Part shown: one piece after another, positions 37,679 through 46,327 of the stretch
Numbering within the stretch: the stretch's first letter is position 1
Layout of the letters: each line of letters begins with the position of its first letter
Source: Myxococcus stipitatus DSM 14675
GTDB lineage: Bacteria > Myxococcota > Myxococcia > Myxococcales > Myxococcaceae
Length of the DNA: 64,000 nucleotides
Direction: 5' to 3'
Assembly: GCF_000331735.1 (NCBI RefSeq)
Contig: NC_020126.1
Coordinates: 4,960,001 to 5,024,000, forward strand
Notes under the pieces: generated by a model
Told to the model about the DNA's origin: nothing
Databases searched by the model: none
Seen by the model: only the letters and a program-made list of their open reading frames with translations
Position numbers and translations under genes: made by a program

Positions 37679-40168
37679 TCAGGCGCGGACCTCGGGCGCC
37701 CCGGCGGCCTCGGACGTCGGAGGCGGCGCCTCCTTGCCAGGCTCGCCCCCCGGAGTCCCCGCCGACGACTTGAACGGCGACGTCTCCAGCGCGGCCTTCA
37801 GGACCTCGTCCATCTGGCTGACGAAGATGAACTCCAGCTCCTTCTTCGCCTGGTCCGGCACGTCCACCAGGTCCTTGCGGCACCGCTCGGGCAGGATGAC
37901 CCGCTTGATGCCCGCCCGGTGCGCCGCCAGCACCTTCTCCTTGATGCCGCCCACCGGCAGCACCAGGCCCCGCAGCGTGGCCTCGCCCGTCATCGCCGTG
38001 TCGTGCCGCACCCGGATGCCCGTCAGCAGGCTGGTGAGCGCGGTCAGGATGGTGACACCCGCGGAAGGACCATCCTTGGGGATGGAGCCCGCCGGGAAGT
38101 GCAGGTGCAGGTCCGTCTTCTCCAGGAAGTTGGGGCTGATGCCCAACGACTCGGACTTGCTGCGCAGGTAGCTCAGCGCCGCCGTCGCGCTCTCCTTCAT
38201 CACGTCGCCCAACTGGCCGGTGAGCGTCATGCCGCCCTTGCCCGCCATCTTGGTCGCCTCGATGAAGAGCAGGTCGCCACCCGCCGCCGTCCAGGCCAGG
38301 CCCGTCGCCACGCCCGGAACCTCCGTGCGCTCGGCGACCTCCGAGTAGAACATCTCGGGCCCGAGGATCTCCTTCACCCGCTCGGCGTTGATGGTCTGCT
38401 TCTCCAGCTTCCCGCCCGCCACTTCCACCGCGACCGCGCGGCAGATGTCCGCGATGCGCCGCTCCAGGTTACGCACACCGGCCTCGCGCGTGTACGAGGT
38501 GGTGAGCGTCAGGAGCGCCTCATCGTTGATCTCGATGTGGTCCCCGTTGAGCCCGTGCTCCTTGAGCTGCTTGGGCACCAGGTGGATGCGCGCGATGCTC
38601 TGCTTCTCCTCGAACGTGTAGCCGGACAGCTCGATGATCTCCATGCGGTCGCGAAGCGGACCGGGGATGGGGTCGAGCTGGTTCGCCGTGGCGATGAACA
38701 TCACCTTCGACAGGTCGAACGGCACGTCGAGGTAGTGGTCGCTGAACGTGTTGTTCTGCTCGGGGTCCAACACCTCGAGCAGCGCCGCGCTCGGGTCGCC
38801 ACGGAAGTCGGCGCCCAGCTTGTCGATTTCATCCAGCATCATCACCGGGTTCTTCGTCCCGGCCTTCTTCATGCTCTGGATGAAGCGGCCCGGCAGCGCG
38901 CCGACGTAGGTGCGCCGGTGGCCGCGGATCTCCGCCTCGTCACGCACGCCGCCCAGCGACAGGCGCACGAACTTGCGGCCCGTGGCCTTCGCCACGCTCT
39001 GACCCAGCGACGTCTTGCCGACGCCCGGAGGACCGACGAGGCACAGGATGGGCCCGCGCATGTCGTTCTTCAGCTTGCGCACCGCCAGGTACTCCAGGAT
39101 GCGCTTCTTGACCTTCTTGATGCCGAAGTGGTCCTTGTCCAGCTGCTGCCGCGCGTTCTCGATGTCGAGGTTGTCCTCGGACAGCTTCGACCACGGCAGG
39201 TCCGCAATCCAATCCAGGTAGGTGCGCGCGACGGTGTACTCGCTGGAGGCCGCCGGAATCGTCTTCAGGCGGTTGAGCTCCTTGTTCGCGACCTTCTCCA
39301 CCTCGGGAGGCAGGGCGGCCTTCTTCAGGCGCTCCTGGAGCTCGTCGAGCTCCTCCTCCTCCTCGCCCATCTCCCCCAGCTCCTCCTTGATGGCCTTGAG
39401 CTGCTGGCGCAGGTAGTACTCACGCTGCGTCTTCGACATCTCGCCCTTCACGGCGGAGTCGATCTTGTTGGAGAGCTTGAGGATCTCCCGCTTGCGGTTG
39501 AGCAGCTCCAGCACCAGCTTCATCCGCGCCTTGAGGTCCACCGTCTCCAGGACGGCCTGCTTCTCCTCGATGGGCACGTCGACGTTGGCGGCGATCAGGT
39601 CCGCCAGGTGGCCGGGGTGGGTGATGCTCTCCACCAGCTCGGTGGCGGCGGCGGGCAGCTCGGGCATCAGCTCGATGACCTCGCGCGCCAGCTTCTTGAG
39701 GTTGATGCCCAGGGCCTCCACCTCGACGTTCTCCGCGGAGGTCTTGTCCTCCACCGCGTCGACGCGGGCCTTGAGGTAGGGGGCCTCCTGCACCAGCTCC
39801 ACCACGCGGAAGCGGGCGAGCCCCTGCACCACGAGCGAGTAGTTGTCCTCGCCCATCTTCAGGAGCTTCACGATACGGGCGACGGTGCCCATGGTGTAGA
39901 GGTCGGCGGCGCCCGGATCTTCTTCCTCGGCGCGGCGCTGGGTGACGACGCCAATCACCTGATCATCGCGGACCGCGTCCTTGATCAGGGCAATGGTCTT
40001 CTGGCGGCCGACGGCCAGGGGAAGCACGCCGCCGGGGAAGAAGACGCTGTTCCGCAGGGGCAGGATGGGCAGCACCTGCGGGATGTCTTCCTTGTTGATG
40101 AGCCCCGGAGGGGCCATCGCGGTGGGCATGGCGCTCGCGGCGGTGCCCTTCTTCTTCTCATCGGACAT
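37679..40168 (-). CDS. lonD: ATP-dependent Lon protease, LonD/BsgA type
   Basis: The product is 829 residues, a usual Lon length. It has an N-terminal substrate-binding domain (about 35-225), a coiled linker ([16 protein letters not shown]), an AAA+ domain with Walker A GPPGVGKT and Walker [11 protein letters not shown], and a C-terminal S16 peptidase with Ser in PKDGPSAG and Lys in [14 protein letters not shown], the Ser-Lys dyad. The start [20 protein letters not shown] and the tail ending EVRA match what I remember of M. xanthus LonD (BsgA). That protein is required for early fruiting-body development, whereas LonV is needed for growth. The assignment to LonD rather than LonV rests on that recollection. 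RBS AGGAAGAGG lies before the ATG. It stands alone, with its own 258-bp upstream region. Confidence 0.95.
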   Translation of the reverse strand: MSDEKKKGTAASAMPTAMAPPGLINKEDIPQVLPILPLRNSVFFPGGVLPLAVGRQKTIALIKDAVRDDQVIGVVTQRRAEEEDPGAADLYTMGTVARIVKLLKMGEDNYSLVVQGLARFRVVELVQEAPYLKARVDAVEDKTSAENVEVEALGINLKKLAREVIELMPELPAAATELVESITHPGHLADLIAANVDVPIEEKQAVLETVDLKARMKLVLELLNRKREILKLSNKIDSAVKGEMSKTQREYYLRQQLKAIKEELGEMGEEEEELDELQERLKKAALPPEVEKVANKELNRLKTIPAASSEYTVARTYLDWIADLPWSKLSEDNLDIENARQQLDKDHFGIKKVKKRILEYLAVRKLKNDMRGPILCLVGPPGVGKTSLGQSVAKATGRKFVRLSLGGVRDEAEIRGHRRTYVGALPGRFIQSMKKAGTKNPVMMLDEIDKLGADFRGDPSAALLEVLDPEQNNTFSDHYLDVPFDLSKVMFIATANQLDPIPGPLRDRMEIIELSGYTFEEKQSIARIHLVPKQLKEHGLNGDHIEINDEALLTLTTSYTREAGVRNLERRIADICRAVAVEVAGGKLEKQTINAERVKEILGPEMFYSEVAERTEVPGVATGLAWTAAGGDLLFIEATKMAGKGGMTLTGQLGDVMKESATAALSYLRSKSESLGISPNFLEKTDLHLHFPAGSIPKDGPSAGVTILTALTSLLTGIRVRHDTAMTGEATLRGLVLPVGGIKEKVLAAHRAGIKRVILPERCRKDLVDVPDQAKKELEFIFVSQMDEVLKAALETSPFKSSAGTPGGEPGKEAPPPTSEAAGAPEVRA

Positions 40169-40224
40169 GAAGTTCGGCCTCTTCCTTCTTCAAGCTCGGC
40201 CCTACGAGCGGCCAAGCCGGTGAA

Positions 40225-40250
40225 CATCTGTCGGTTTTCTGCGGCAGATG
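40225..40250. other. Inverted repeat in the lonD upstream region
   Basis: CATCTGTCG and CGGCAGATG form a 9-bp stem (one G-U pair) around an 8-base loop. It is 57 bp upstream of the lonD start on the minus strand and 177 bp upstream of the divergent VWA lipoprotein gene. It could be an operator or a 5' leader hairpin of lonD. No convincing -35/-10 pair was seen in the 258-bp intergenic region 40169-40426. Confidence 0.4.
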
Positions 40251-40426
40251 AACCAACGTAACAACCAAAACGGCCATGGCAAACGCCGTGTACGATTTTC
40301 CACGCCCAAGTCGGATGCCGGACGCAGAGAGCTTGTCTCGCGTCCTGGCCGGGGGTGGGGCATGCTTGCCCCCCCAGCCCTGATGCGTCGCGCCGCCCGG
40401 TGCGCCGCCCTCTGATGGAGGCCGCC

Positions 40427-41641
40427 ATGAAGCTGAAGACCAGTGCCCCCCTGCTCCTGTTGCCGGCCCTCTGGGTAGCGTCCTGCACGTCGCCCGTGGA
40501 CGAGGCGGGCTCCACCCTGCCCGGTCAGTGTCAGAGCGACGCGCCGGTGGTGGCGCCCCAGAAGACGGACATCCTCTTCGTCATCGACAACTCGGGATCC
40601 ATGGCGGAGGAACAGGCCGGCATCGCCACGGAGCTCCCCGGCTTCATCAAGACCCTGCGGGAAGGGGGCGGCGTCACGCAGGACTTCCGCGTCGGGGTGA
40701 TCACCACCTCGGTCTACCAGCGGATCCGCTTCCAGGGGAGGGATGTCATCAAGGACTATCCTGGAGAGGCGGGGCACCTGCAGCCGGTGCCGGACGCGGA
40801 TGGCAAGCCCACCGTGGCCCGCTACCTGGAGAGCTCGGACGAGAACTTGCTGGAGCAGTTCCAGCGACTGGTGAAGCAGGGGACCCTGGGCAGTGGACAG
40901 GAGGCTCCGTTCGAGGCGGCGCGGCTGGCGCTGTCCGAGCCGCTGACGGGGATATCCACCGTCGACGGAGGCAACGGGGGCTTCCTGCGGGACGACGCCC
41001 GACTCCTCGTGGTGGTGGTGACGGACGAGGAGGACTGCAGCTCCGACGAGAGGCCGGTGCCGATCATCCTCTCGCAGGACACCTCGGTGGACCAGTGCAG
41101 TGCGGACGCAGCACTGCTGAAGTCGGTGGACTCGTACTTCGAGTTCTTCCGCGGCCTGCGTGACTCGAAGGGGGCGCGCCGGGAAGTGCTCTGGGCCACG
41201 GTGGGGCCGGTGGCGTTGAGCGACAAGCGGGCGGAGCTGATCCAGGACAGGACGCCCCAGGGGACCTTCGTGCGCAACGCGGACTGCCCCACGTCGTACG
41301 GGCCGGGGTATCGGCACCGGGCGATGGCGGAGAAGTTCGACTCGCACTTCGAGAACCTCGACTCCATCTGCCGGGAGAGCTACCGGGACACGCTGCTGCA
41401 CATCGCCGAATTGGCCGCGGTGTCACAGAGCGTGGACGTGGTGAACCTGCCGGATCCACGCCTCGCGCAGGTGGAGCTGACGCGGGCGAGTGGCGAAGTG
41501 GAGCGGTGCTCGGTGGCGGCGGGAGACCTGAGCTACGAGCCGTCTGGCGAGGGCCGCTCCGCGCGGATCTACTTCGGCGGCGACTGCCTGCGCCGGGCGG
41601 ATGACACGAAGGTGGAAGTGAAGGTGATCTGCGCAGGGTAG
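40427..41641 (+). CDS. von Willebrand factor A domain lipoprotein
   Basis: The product is 404 residues. The ATG at 40427 follows GGAG and opens a lipoprotein signal peptide with hydrophobic LLLLPALWVASC, Cys at the lipobox. A VWA domain follows, with the metal-binding MIDAS motif D54-x-S56-x-S58 in VIDNSGSM and later conserved VVVTDEEDCSS. Cysteines in the second half (CSS, DQC, DC, C at the end) suggest disulfides outside the cytoplasm. Such lipoproteins are numerous in myxobacteria and are thought to bind metal-dependent protein partners on the cell surface; no partner is visible here. An open frame of 24 residues upstream of the chosen start has no signal-peptide character and is not used. 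Confidence 0.88.
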   Translation: MKLKTSAPLLLLPALWVASCTSPVDEAGSTLPGQCQSDAPVVAPQKTDILFVIDNSGSMAEEQAGIATELPGFIKTLREGGGVTQDFRVGVITTSVYQRIRFQGRDVIKDYPGEAGHLQPVPDADGKPTVARYLESSDENLLEQFQRLVKQGTLGSGQEAPFEAARLALSEPLTGISTVDGGNGGFLRDDARLLVVVVTDEEDCSSDERPVPIILSQDTSVDQCSADAALLKSVDSYFEFFRGLRDSKGARREVLWATVGPVALSDKRAELIQDRTPQGTFVRNADCPTSYGPGYRHRAMAEKFDSHFENLDSICRESYRDTLLHIAELAAVSQSVDVVNLPDPRLAQVELTRASGEVERCSVAAGDLSYEPSGEGRSARIYFGGDCLRRADDTKVEVKVICAG

Positions 41642-41656
41642 CGGATCCACCGAGGG

Positions 41657-41679
41657 CCCAGGGGCGCGGAATCCCTGGG
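41657..41679. terminator. Hairpin after the VWA lipoprotein gene
   Basis: CCCAGGG and CCCTGGG form a perfect 7-bp stem around a 9-base loop, 15 bp after the lipoprotein stop. There is no T tract, so it is a weak terminator candidate that would separate this gene from imuA. Confidence 0.4.
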
Positions 41680-41768
41680 GTCGCGGGTTGGAAACCGAGC
41701 TGTCACGTCGTGTCGTCGCATCCATCGCCGCGCGTCCTGTGCGGGCGCACGTCAGACCCGTGAGCATA

Positions 41769-41784
41769 CTGAACTGCCGTCCAG
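41769..41784 (+). promoter_or_regulatory. Candidate LexA-type operator upstream of imuA
   Basis: CTGAACTGCCGTCCAG lies 39 bp before the imuA ATG. It agrees at 13 of 16 positions with the reverse complement of the M. xanthus LexA motif as I recall it from the literature (CTRHAMRYBYGTTCAG). A related site, CTGAACGGCTGGTCAG, precedes dnaE2 at 51746. Shared functional partners and shared half-site CTGAAC with a matching right half support a DNA-damage operator; binding is inferred. Confidence 0.55.
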
Positions 41785-41823
41785 GCGGACGTTCGGTGTG
41801 CCGGGTCCCGGCGAGGAGGCGAG

Positions 41824-42693
41824 ATGAGCGCGGCGTTGGAGCAGCGAGTGGGCGCGGCGGGCGGCTCGGTGGTGGAGCAGCTTCGCGAGCGCATCCGCCA
41901 GTTGCAGGCGGCTCCTCGGCGTTACCTGGCGGTCCTTCGCACGGGGATGGAGGCGGTGGATGCGCTCCTGCCCTCGGGTGGCTTCCCGCTGGGGCAGGCG
42001 GTGGAGCTGTGCGGTGAGGCGGCCTCCGGACGGACCAGCCTGGCGCTGAGCGCGGTGGCGGCGGCGCATCGGGAGGCTCGGCTGTGCGCGTGGGTGGATG
42101 GGCCGCGTGAGCTCTATCCGCCCGCGGCTGCCGCGCAGGGCGTGGACCTGGAGCGGCTGCTGATTGTCCGACCCAAGGCGATGGAGCAGCGGGTCTGGGC
42201 GGCGGTGCAGCTGGCGCGCAGCGGGGCCTTCGCGTGTGTGGTGTTGGACCTGACGCGGGGGGTAGGCGCGGTCGGCAGGGCGCCCAGGGTTGGACTGGCC
42301 GAGGCTCGCAAGCTGGCGGACGCGGCGGAGCGGGGCGGTGGGCTGTTGGTGCTGCTGACCTCTCCGGACGCACCCGCGGATGGCGTGACGCGCCTTCGGA
42401 CGGAGTCGGAGGGGGCGGAGGGCTGGTCCGTGGAGGTGGTGCGCAGCCGGGGAGGAGGCATGGGGGCTCGGGCGGTGCTGCCGTGGAGCGCGCTGTATCC
42501 GGAGCTGGGGCTGGAGGACGGTGGGCGGATGTTGGATGTGGCGCCGCTGGATGCGGATGCGACGCCGGACTTCCTGCGGGAAGGGACGTGGGTGGCTCGC
42601 AATGGCTGTGGCATCCAGGGACAGCGGCCCGGTCGGGACGGGGCGATGCCATCGCTGCGAGCGGGGCTGGGTGTGGCCGCCGCGGCGTACTGA
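41824..42693 (+). CDS. imuA: ImuA, RecA-like accessory factor of translesion mutagenesis
   Basis: The product is 289 residues. ImuA is a RecA-related protein that works with ImuB and DnaE2 in error-prone repair; in Myxococcus it has been reported to modulate RecA. The sequence shows a RecA-fold start (LRTGMEAVDALLPSGGFPLGQAVELCG), a loop at the Walker A place, GEAASGRTS, where the usual Lys is Arg, and VVLDLTRGVG at the Walker B strand. The altered P-loop suggests weak or no ATP hydrolysis. GAGGAGG precedes the ATG. imuB starts 9 bp after the stop, so the two form an operon, probably under the LexA-type site at 41769. The C-terminal segment (WVARNGCGIQG) is less conserved. Confidence 0.85.
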   Translation: MSAALEQRVGAAGGSVVEQLRERIRQLQAAPRRYLAVLRTGMEAVDALLPSGGFPLGQAVELCGEAASGRTSLALSAVAAAHREARLCAWVDGPRELYPPAAAAQGVDLERLLIVRPKAMEQRVWAAVQLARSGAFACVVLDLTRGVGAVGRAPRVGLAEARKLADAAERGGGLLVLLTSPDAPADGVTRLRTESEGAEGWSVEVVRSRGGGMGARAVLPWSALYPELGLEDGGRMLDVAPLDADATPDFLREGTWVARNGCGIQGQRPGRDGAMPSLRAGLGVAAAAY

Positions 42694-42702
42694 GGGCGCT
42701 CC

Positions 42703-44211
42703 ATGCGCAGGGCCTATCTGCACTTCACGCGCTTTCCGGTGCAGCGCAAGGTCATCGAGTATCCGGAGCTGGCCGGGCGTCCCTTCGTGCTGGTGGAGGA
42801 GTCGCGAGGACAGCGGCGAGTGGTCGCGGCTTCGACGTCCGCGCTGAAGGCGGGAGTCCGGCCCGGGGCGACACTCACGGCGGCCACCGCGTTGGAGCCG
42901 GGGCTTCGTCATTTTACCTATCGAGAGGAGGACGAGGCTCGGGCGCTGGTGGCCTTGGGGGAGGCGCTGTTGTGCCTGGGACCGGCGTTTCAGCTCTCCT
43001 CGCCGGATGGGCTGTGGCTGGACGCGGGCGCGGCGCACCTGTCCGGGGGCGAGGAGGGGCTGTGCTCACGGGCGTTGGAGTTGTGCGCGGAGCAGGGCTA
43101 TCGGGCGCATGTGGCGGTGGCTTCGGAGGCGTTCACCTCGCGGGCGCTGGCTCGGCATGGGGCTCGGCGGGTGGAGGTGGTGGCGCCGGGGGAGTCGGCT
43201 CGGGTGTTGGCGCCGCTGCCGCTGGCCGCGTTGGAGGGGCGGGAGGGGGCGGCCTTCTCCGCGCTGGGGCTCACCACGCTGGGGGAGGTGGCGGCGTTGC
43301 CCGTGGGGGCGGTGGTGGCGCGCGGTGGGGCGCAGGGGGCGCGGGTGCATGCGCGCTGCGGTGGGGTGGATGACACGCCCTTCGTGGCCGAGGTGCTGGA
43401 GGAAGTGCTGGAGGAGCGTCGGGTATTGGACTGGCCGGCGGAGTCCTTCGAGCCACTGCGTTTCGCGCTGAAGACCTTGTTGGACAGACTGGGGGCGCGG
43501 CTCGCGGGGCGGGGACAGGCGGCGGTGCGCATCACCTTCACGTTGAAGCTGGACCCCACGGGACAGCAGCAGGTGACCTTGGCCCTGGCTCGGCCCACGG
43601 CGGCGGCGAAGCTGTTGCTGGACCTGGCGCGGCATCGGTTGGAGGAACTGCGGCTGCAGAACCCGGTGGCGGAGGTGTCCGCCCGGGTGGATGAGCACTC
43701 CGAGGAGCGGGGGCAGCAACTCTCGCTGGGGGATGCTCCGGAGGGGGATGCGGCGCTGGAGGTGGTGTTGTCGCGCCTGGCGACGACGTTGGGGGAGGAG
43801 TCGCTCTGCTCCGCGGGGCTGGAGTCCGTGCACCGGCCCGAAGGCGCTCATGGGGCCAAGGTCTTCCGGCCTCCCGAGGAGAAGAAGAAGGGCTGGGTGG
43901 AGGACCTTCGCGAGGAGCGGGGCCCTGCTGGGATGGGTGGGCTTCGAGAGAGGCCCTCGCGGGTGCTGGCGGAGCCTGCGCGGCTGGACGCGGAGGTGGG
44001 TGAGGCGGGCCGACTGCTGGCGGCGAGGGTGGGGGGCAAGCGCCACCGGGTGACAGCGGTGACCGGCCCCGAGAGGTTGGGCGGTGAGTGGTGGTCCGAG
44101 TCTCCCTTTCAGCGTGACTACTACCGGGTGCACTTCGAGGGGCTGGGACCCGCCTGGGTATTTCGGGACATGCGCGACGGCAGCTTCTATTTGCAGGGCT
44201 TGTTTGACTGA
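42703..44211 (+). CDS. imuB: ImuB, inactive Y-family polymerase homologue and clamp adaptor
   Basis: The product is 502 residues. ImuB has the Y-family polymerase fold but lacks catalysis and connects DnaE2 and ImuA to the sliding clamp. Here the N-terminus reads RRAYLHFTRFPVQ, where an active polymerase would have the DxDxFFA acidic motif, so the catalytic metal site is lost. The little-finger region (about 235-330) is followed by a clamp-binding peptide Q339-L-S-L-G343. The C-terminal part, ending GSFYLQGLFD, is the ImuB-specific extension that in mycobacteria contacts the partners. The gene follows imuA by 9 bp. Composition is extreme: 48 of 60 bases at 43141-43200 are G or C, in contrast to the next gene. 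Confidence 0.88.
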   Translation: MRRAYLHFTRFPVQRKVIEYPELAGRPFVLVEESRGQRRVVAASTSALKAGVRPGATLTAATALEPGLRHFTYREEDEARALVALGEALLCLGPAFQLSSPDGLWLDAGAAHLSGGEEGLCSRALELCAEQGYRAHVAVASEAFTSRALARHGARRVEVVAPGESARVLAPLPLAALEGREGAAFSALGLTTLGEVAALPVGAVVARGGAQGARVHARCGGVDDTPFVAEVLEEVLEERRVLDWPAESFEPLRFALKTLLDRLGARLAGRGQAAVRITFTLKLDPTGQQQVTLALARPTAAAKLLLDLARHRLEELRLQNPVAEVSARVDEHSEERGQQLSLGDAPEGDAALEVVLSRLATTLGEESLCSAGLESVHRPEGAHGAKVFRPPEEKKKGWVEDLREERGPAGMGGLRERPSRVLAEPARLDAEVGEAGRLLAARVGGKRHRVTAVTGPERLGGEWWSESPFQRDYYRVHFEGLGPAWVFRDMRDGSFYLQGLFD

Positions 44212-44494
44212 GGTGTGGCTGGGGTTTCGGAAGTGGATGTCGTTTGAGTGTCTGTTGATTCCCTGTGATGAGAGTTGGGTGTTGGGAATTCAGCGGCAAG
44301 GCTGTCAGGTTTGCTGCTGAAGTCTGCCCTCCGGTATGAAGGGTCCCCAATGTGCAACATCGTCTTTGGGGGCGGGCGCAGAATTGTGTCGTGCGGGTCC
44401 AGGACTCGGCCGCTGGAGTGTTCGTTCTTGGCCGAGTTCTCTTTGGCAGGAATTGAATCCTGACAGTGAATTCGATCCGCACGAGGGTGATGTG
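44212..44494. other. Low-G+C intergenic stretch
   Basis: This 283-bp stretch after imuB has a composition unlike its surroundings: the 60 bases from 44221 hold 30 G/C, against 48 of 60 in imuB at 43141. A frame of 53 codons runs from 44336 into the next gene but has no start-like context. I see no clear promoter, repeat or RNA gene. It shares low G+C with the Cys/His repeat gene downstream and probably arrived with it. Confidence 0.5.
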
Positions 44495-44971
44495 ATGCCA
44501 AGTCAGTTTGCGTGGCGCTATTGTGGCAAGTGCAGGACGATGTTCTTTGATGGCTATTCATACAAAGGGCGGTGCCCGGTAGGCGAAGGCCATGATGCGT
44601 TTGGGTTCTATTTCCATCTCCCGTATGACGTGCCGCCATCGGGGACTGCGCAGGGTTCTTGGCGCTTCTGTGGTAAGTGTTGTGCAATGTTTTATGATGG
44701 TTACGCTGAAAAAGGCCGGTGTCAAATGGGGGGCGGCCATGCTGCTCAGGGATTCGTATTCGTCCTCCCACATAGCGTACCGCCGTCGAGTACCGCGCAG
44801 GATGGTTGGCGCTTCTGTAATAAGTGTTGCGTGATGTTTTACGATGGCGCTTCGGACAAGGGGCGGTGTGCAGCCGGCGGTGGTCATTTTGCCCAGGGCT
44901 TGATGTTTGTGCTACCCCACATGGTATGGCTGGACGGGTCCGCGTTTGAGTCCGAGACGGAAGTCGCCTGA
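44495..44971 (+). CDS. Protein of three tandem CxxC...C...H repeats, unknown function
   Basis: The product is 158 residues built almost wholly of three repeats of about 48 residues. Each begins W-R-(Y/F)-C-x-K-C and continues M-F-(Y/F)-D-G, K-G-R-C, G-(G/E)-G-H, and a G-(F/L)-x-F-x-L-P-(Y/H) strand; linkers are PP-S-x-TAQ. The spaced Cys-Cys-Cys-His set in every repeat suggests a zinc-ribbon-like or otherwise metal- or disulfide-stabilised beta module. There is no signal peptide or membrane segment. The ATG at 44495 is preceded by GAGGGTG and places the first repeat at residue 7; an upstream ATG at 44336 adds unrelated sequence. I have seen similar repeats in proteins annotated only as hypothetical. 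G+C is low, with codons such as TGT, TTT and TAT, a sign of transfer. A strong terminator follows. Confidence 0.75.
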   Translation: MPSQFAWRYCGKCRTMFFDGYSYKGRCPVGEGHDAFGFYFHLPYDVPPSGTAQGSWRFCGKCCAMFYDGYAEKGRCQMGGGHAAQGFVFVLPHSVPPSSTAQDGWRFCNKCCVMFYDGASDKGRCAAGGGHFAQGLMFVLPHMVWLDGSAFESETEVA

Positions 44972-45044
44972 GGTGGCATTGCGCAGTATCTTCGCGTTCT
45001 TGCTTAAATATGAGTGAACACGGCTTGTGTTTTCGGCGAGGGTA

Positions 45045-45074
45045 GGGGGCGGGTTCTCAGCCGCCCCCTTGTTG
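45045..45074 (+). terminator. Rho-independent terminator after the Cys/His repeat gene
   Basis: GGGGGCGG and CCGCCCCC form a perfect 8-bp stem around an 8-base loop, followed by TTGTTG. It lies 73 bp after the repeat-protein stop and 57 bp before the next start. Confidence 0.75.
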
Positions 45075-45131
45075 CCCGGCCCGCCCCTCCGTGGTTATGG
45101 AGGAGGCACCACCCACCCTCAGGGCCTCGAC

Positions 45132-45656
45132 ATGCGCGTCCGCCTCTTTCTCCTGCTGTCCCTGCTGCTCACCGCATGCGCCGCGCCGCAGGTCCGTCCT
45201 CCGGGCGCCATCCGCAAGGTCGTCGTGGTGGTGGGCTCACGGGTGGACGCACTGCCCACGAACAGCTACCGCGAGGACCTGATGGGGGAGGGCAACCCGC
45301 GCACGGTCCTCTCCGGGCAGACCCAGGCCGTGCTGCGAGAGCGTGGCTTCGACGTCGTCGGTGTGCGCATCTCAGACGCCCCCGCGCCCGCCACACAAGA
45401 GGTCGTATCCCTCATCCGCGAGAATGGCGCCGAGGCCGCCGTGGTCGTCGTGCTGAACTGGGTCGACGTCACGGTCATCCAGGCCCTCGGTCGGGCCGAC
45501 GTCATCCTCGAGTCAGGGCTCGTCTCCCCTTCGGGCCAGCTCCTCTGGCACAAGGAGAGCCGCACGGCCACCACCATCGGCATGTATCAGTCGCAGACGG
45601 ACCACAGCTCCTATCTGCGCAAGGCCATCATCCAGGCCGTGAACGAGATTCCCTGA
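45132..45656 (+). CDS. Small lipoprotein of unknown function
   Basis: The product is 174 residues. The ATG at 45132 opens a short lipoprotein signal peptide, RLFLLLSLLLTAC, with lipobox LTAC. The frame extends 35 residues upstream but only the internal start gives a proper signal sequence. The mature part looks like one alpha/beta domain, with strands KVVVVVGSRVD, AAVVVVLNWVDVTV and ADVILESGLVSPSG; the last with LLWHKESR resembles lipoproteins that sense or assemble at the outer membrane, but no family is recognised. It converges on the FHA gene with 6 bp between the stops. Confidence 0.75.
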   Translation: MRVRLFLLLSLLLTACAAPQVRPPGAIRKVVVVVGSRVDALPTNSYREDLMGEGNPRTVLSGQTQAVLRERGFDVVGVRISDAPAPATQEVVSLIRENGAEAAVVVVLNWVDVTVIQALGRADVILESGLVSPSGQLLWHKESRTATTIGMYQSQTDHSSYLRKAIIQAVNEIP

Positions 45657-45662
45657 GCCCCG

Positions 45663-46196
45663 TCAGGGCTTCTCCTGCGGGCTCGCGAGCCGCAAGTGCT
45701 CGTGCACCGTCTCCGCGCGCAGGTACAGGAACTGCGCGTCGCCGAAGGCCAGCGTGTCCCCGTCGTTGAGCGTCACCTGCGCCCGAAAGCCCAGCGGCGC
45801 GCCGTTGATCCACGTGCCGTTCATCGACTGCGCATCGCGCACCAGGAAGCCCCCCGTCGCCGCGTTCCACCGCAGCGTGGCGTGATGTTGCGAGACGGAC
45901 GGGTCCGGCACCACCAGGTCACACTCCGAGCGACCCACGGTGAGCTCCTCGCCATCCACCTTGGGGTTCAGGAAGTGGACCTCCAGGTTGTCGAAGTCGC
46001 GAAGCATCGCGAGCAGCCGCTCCGTCATGCGCGAGCGGTGCGCCATGCCCACCGTCCGAGCCCCTGTCAGCTGCTGGGCGATGTTCCGGAAGACCGGATC
46101 CACGGGCTGCTGGATGAGCGCCACGGGGCCGGAGGCTGCACGGAAGGCTTCGAGCGAAGCCTGAGCGAAGGGTCGGAGCTGATTCACGGACACCAT
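45663..46196 (-). CDS. FHA-domain protein
   Basis: The product is 177 residues. A C-terminal forkhead-associated domain (about 85-160) shows the core residues GR (LTVGRSECD), S-x-x-H (PSVSQHHATL) and N-G (SMNGTWING), which bind phosphothreonine peptides. The N-terminal 80 residues are helical and have no recognised motif. ATG at 46196 has AGGG eight bases upstream; a GTG at 46205 is possible but sits directly on that sequence. FHA proteins in myxobacteria commonly act with Ser/Thr kinases; no kinase gene is near. It diverges from the epimerase gene with 131 bp between. Confidence 0.85.
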   Translation of the reverse strand: MVSVNQLRPFAQASLEAFRAASGPVALIQQPVDPVFRNIAQQLTGARTVGMAHRSRMTERLLAMLRDFDNLEVHFLNPKVDGEELTVGRSECDLVVPDPSVSQHHATLRWNAATGGFLVRDAQSMNGTWINGAPLGFRAQVTLNDGDTLAFGDAQFLYLRAETVHEHLRLASPQEKP

Positions 46197-46327
46197 ACCG
46201 TCCACCCTACGTCCAAGCAGCGGCCACGGGAAGCGTCGGATGGACCGCCCGCCTGGACGTACAGGGAGGGGCTCCGGTGTCTGCTGGACATGACATCCGA
46301 CGGAAGGGCATGGGAGCCTGGAACTTC

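Noticed and set aside
44386..44494. Sigma-54 promoter (TGGCAG... before the Cys/His repeat gene)
   Set aside because: TGGCAG at the -24 place is acceptable but the -12 element lacks TTGC at the required distance.
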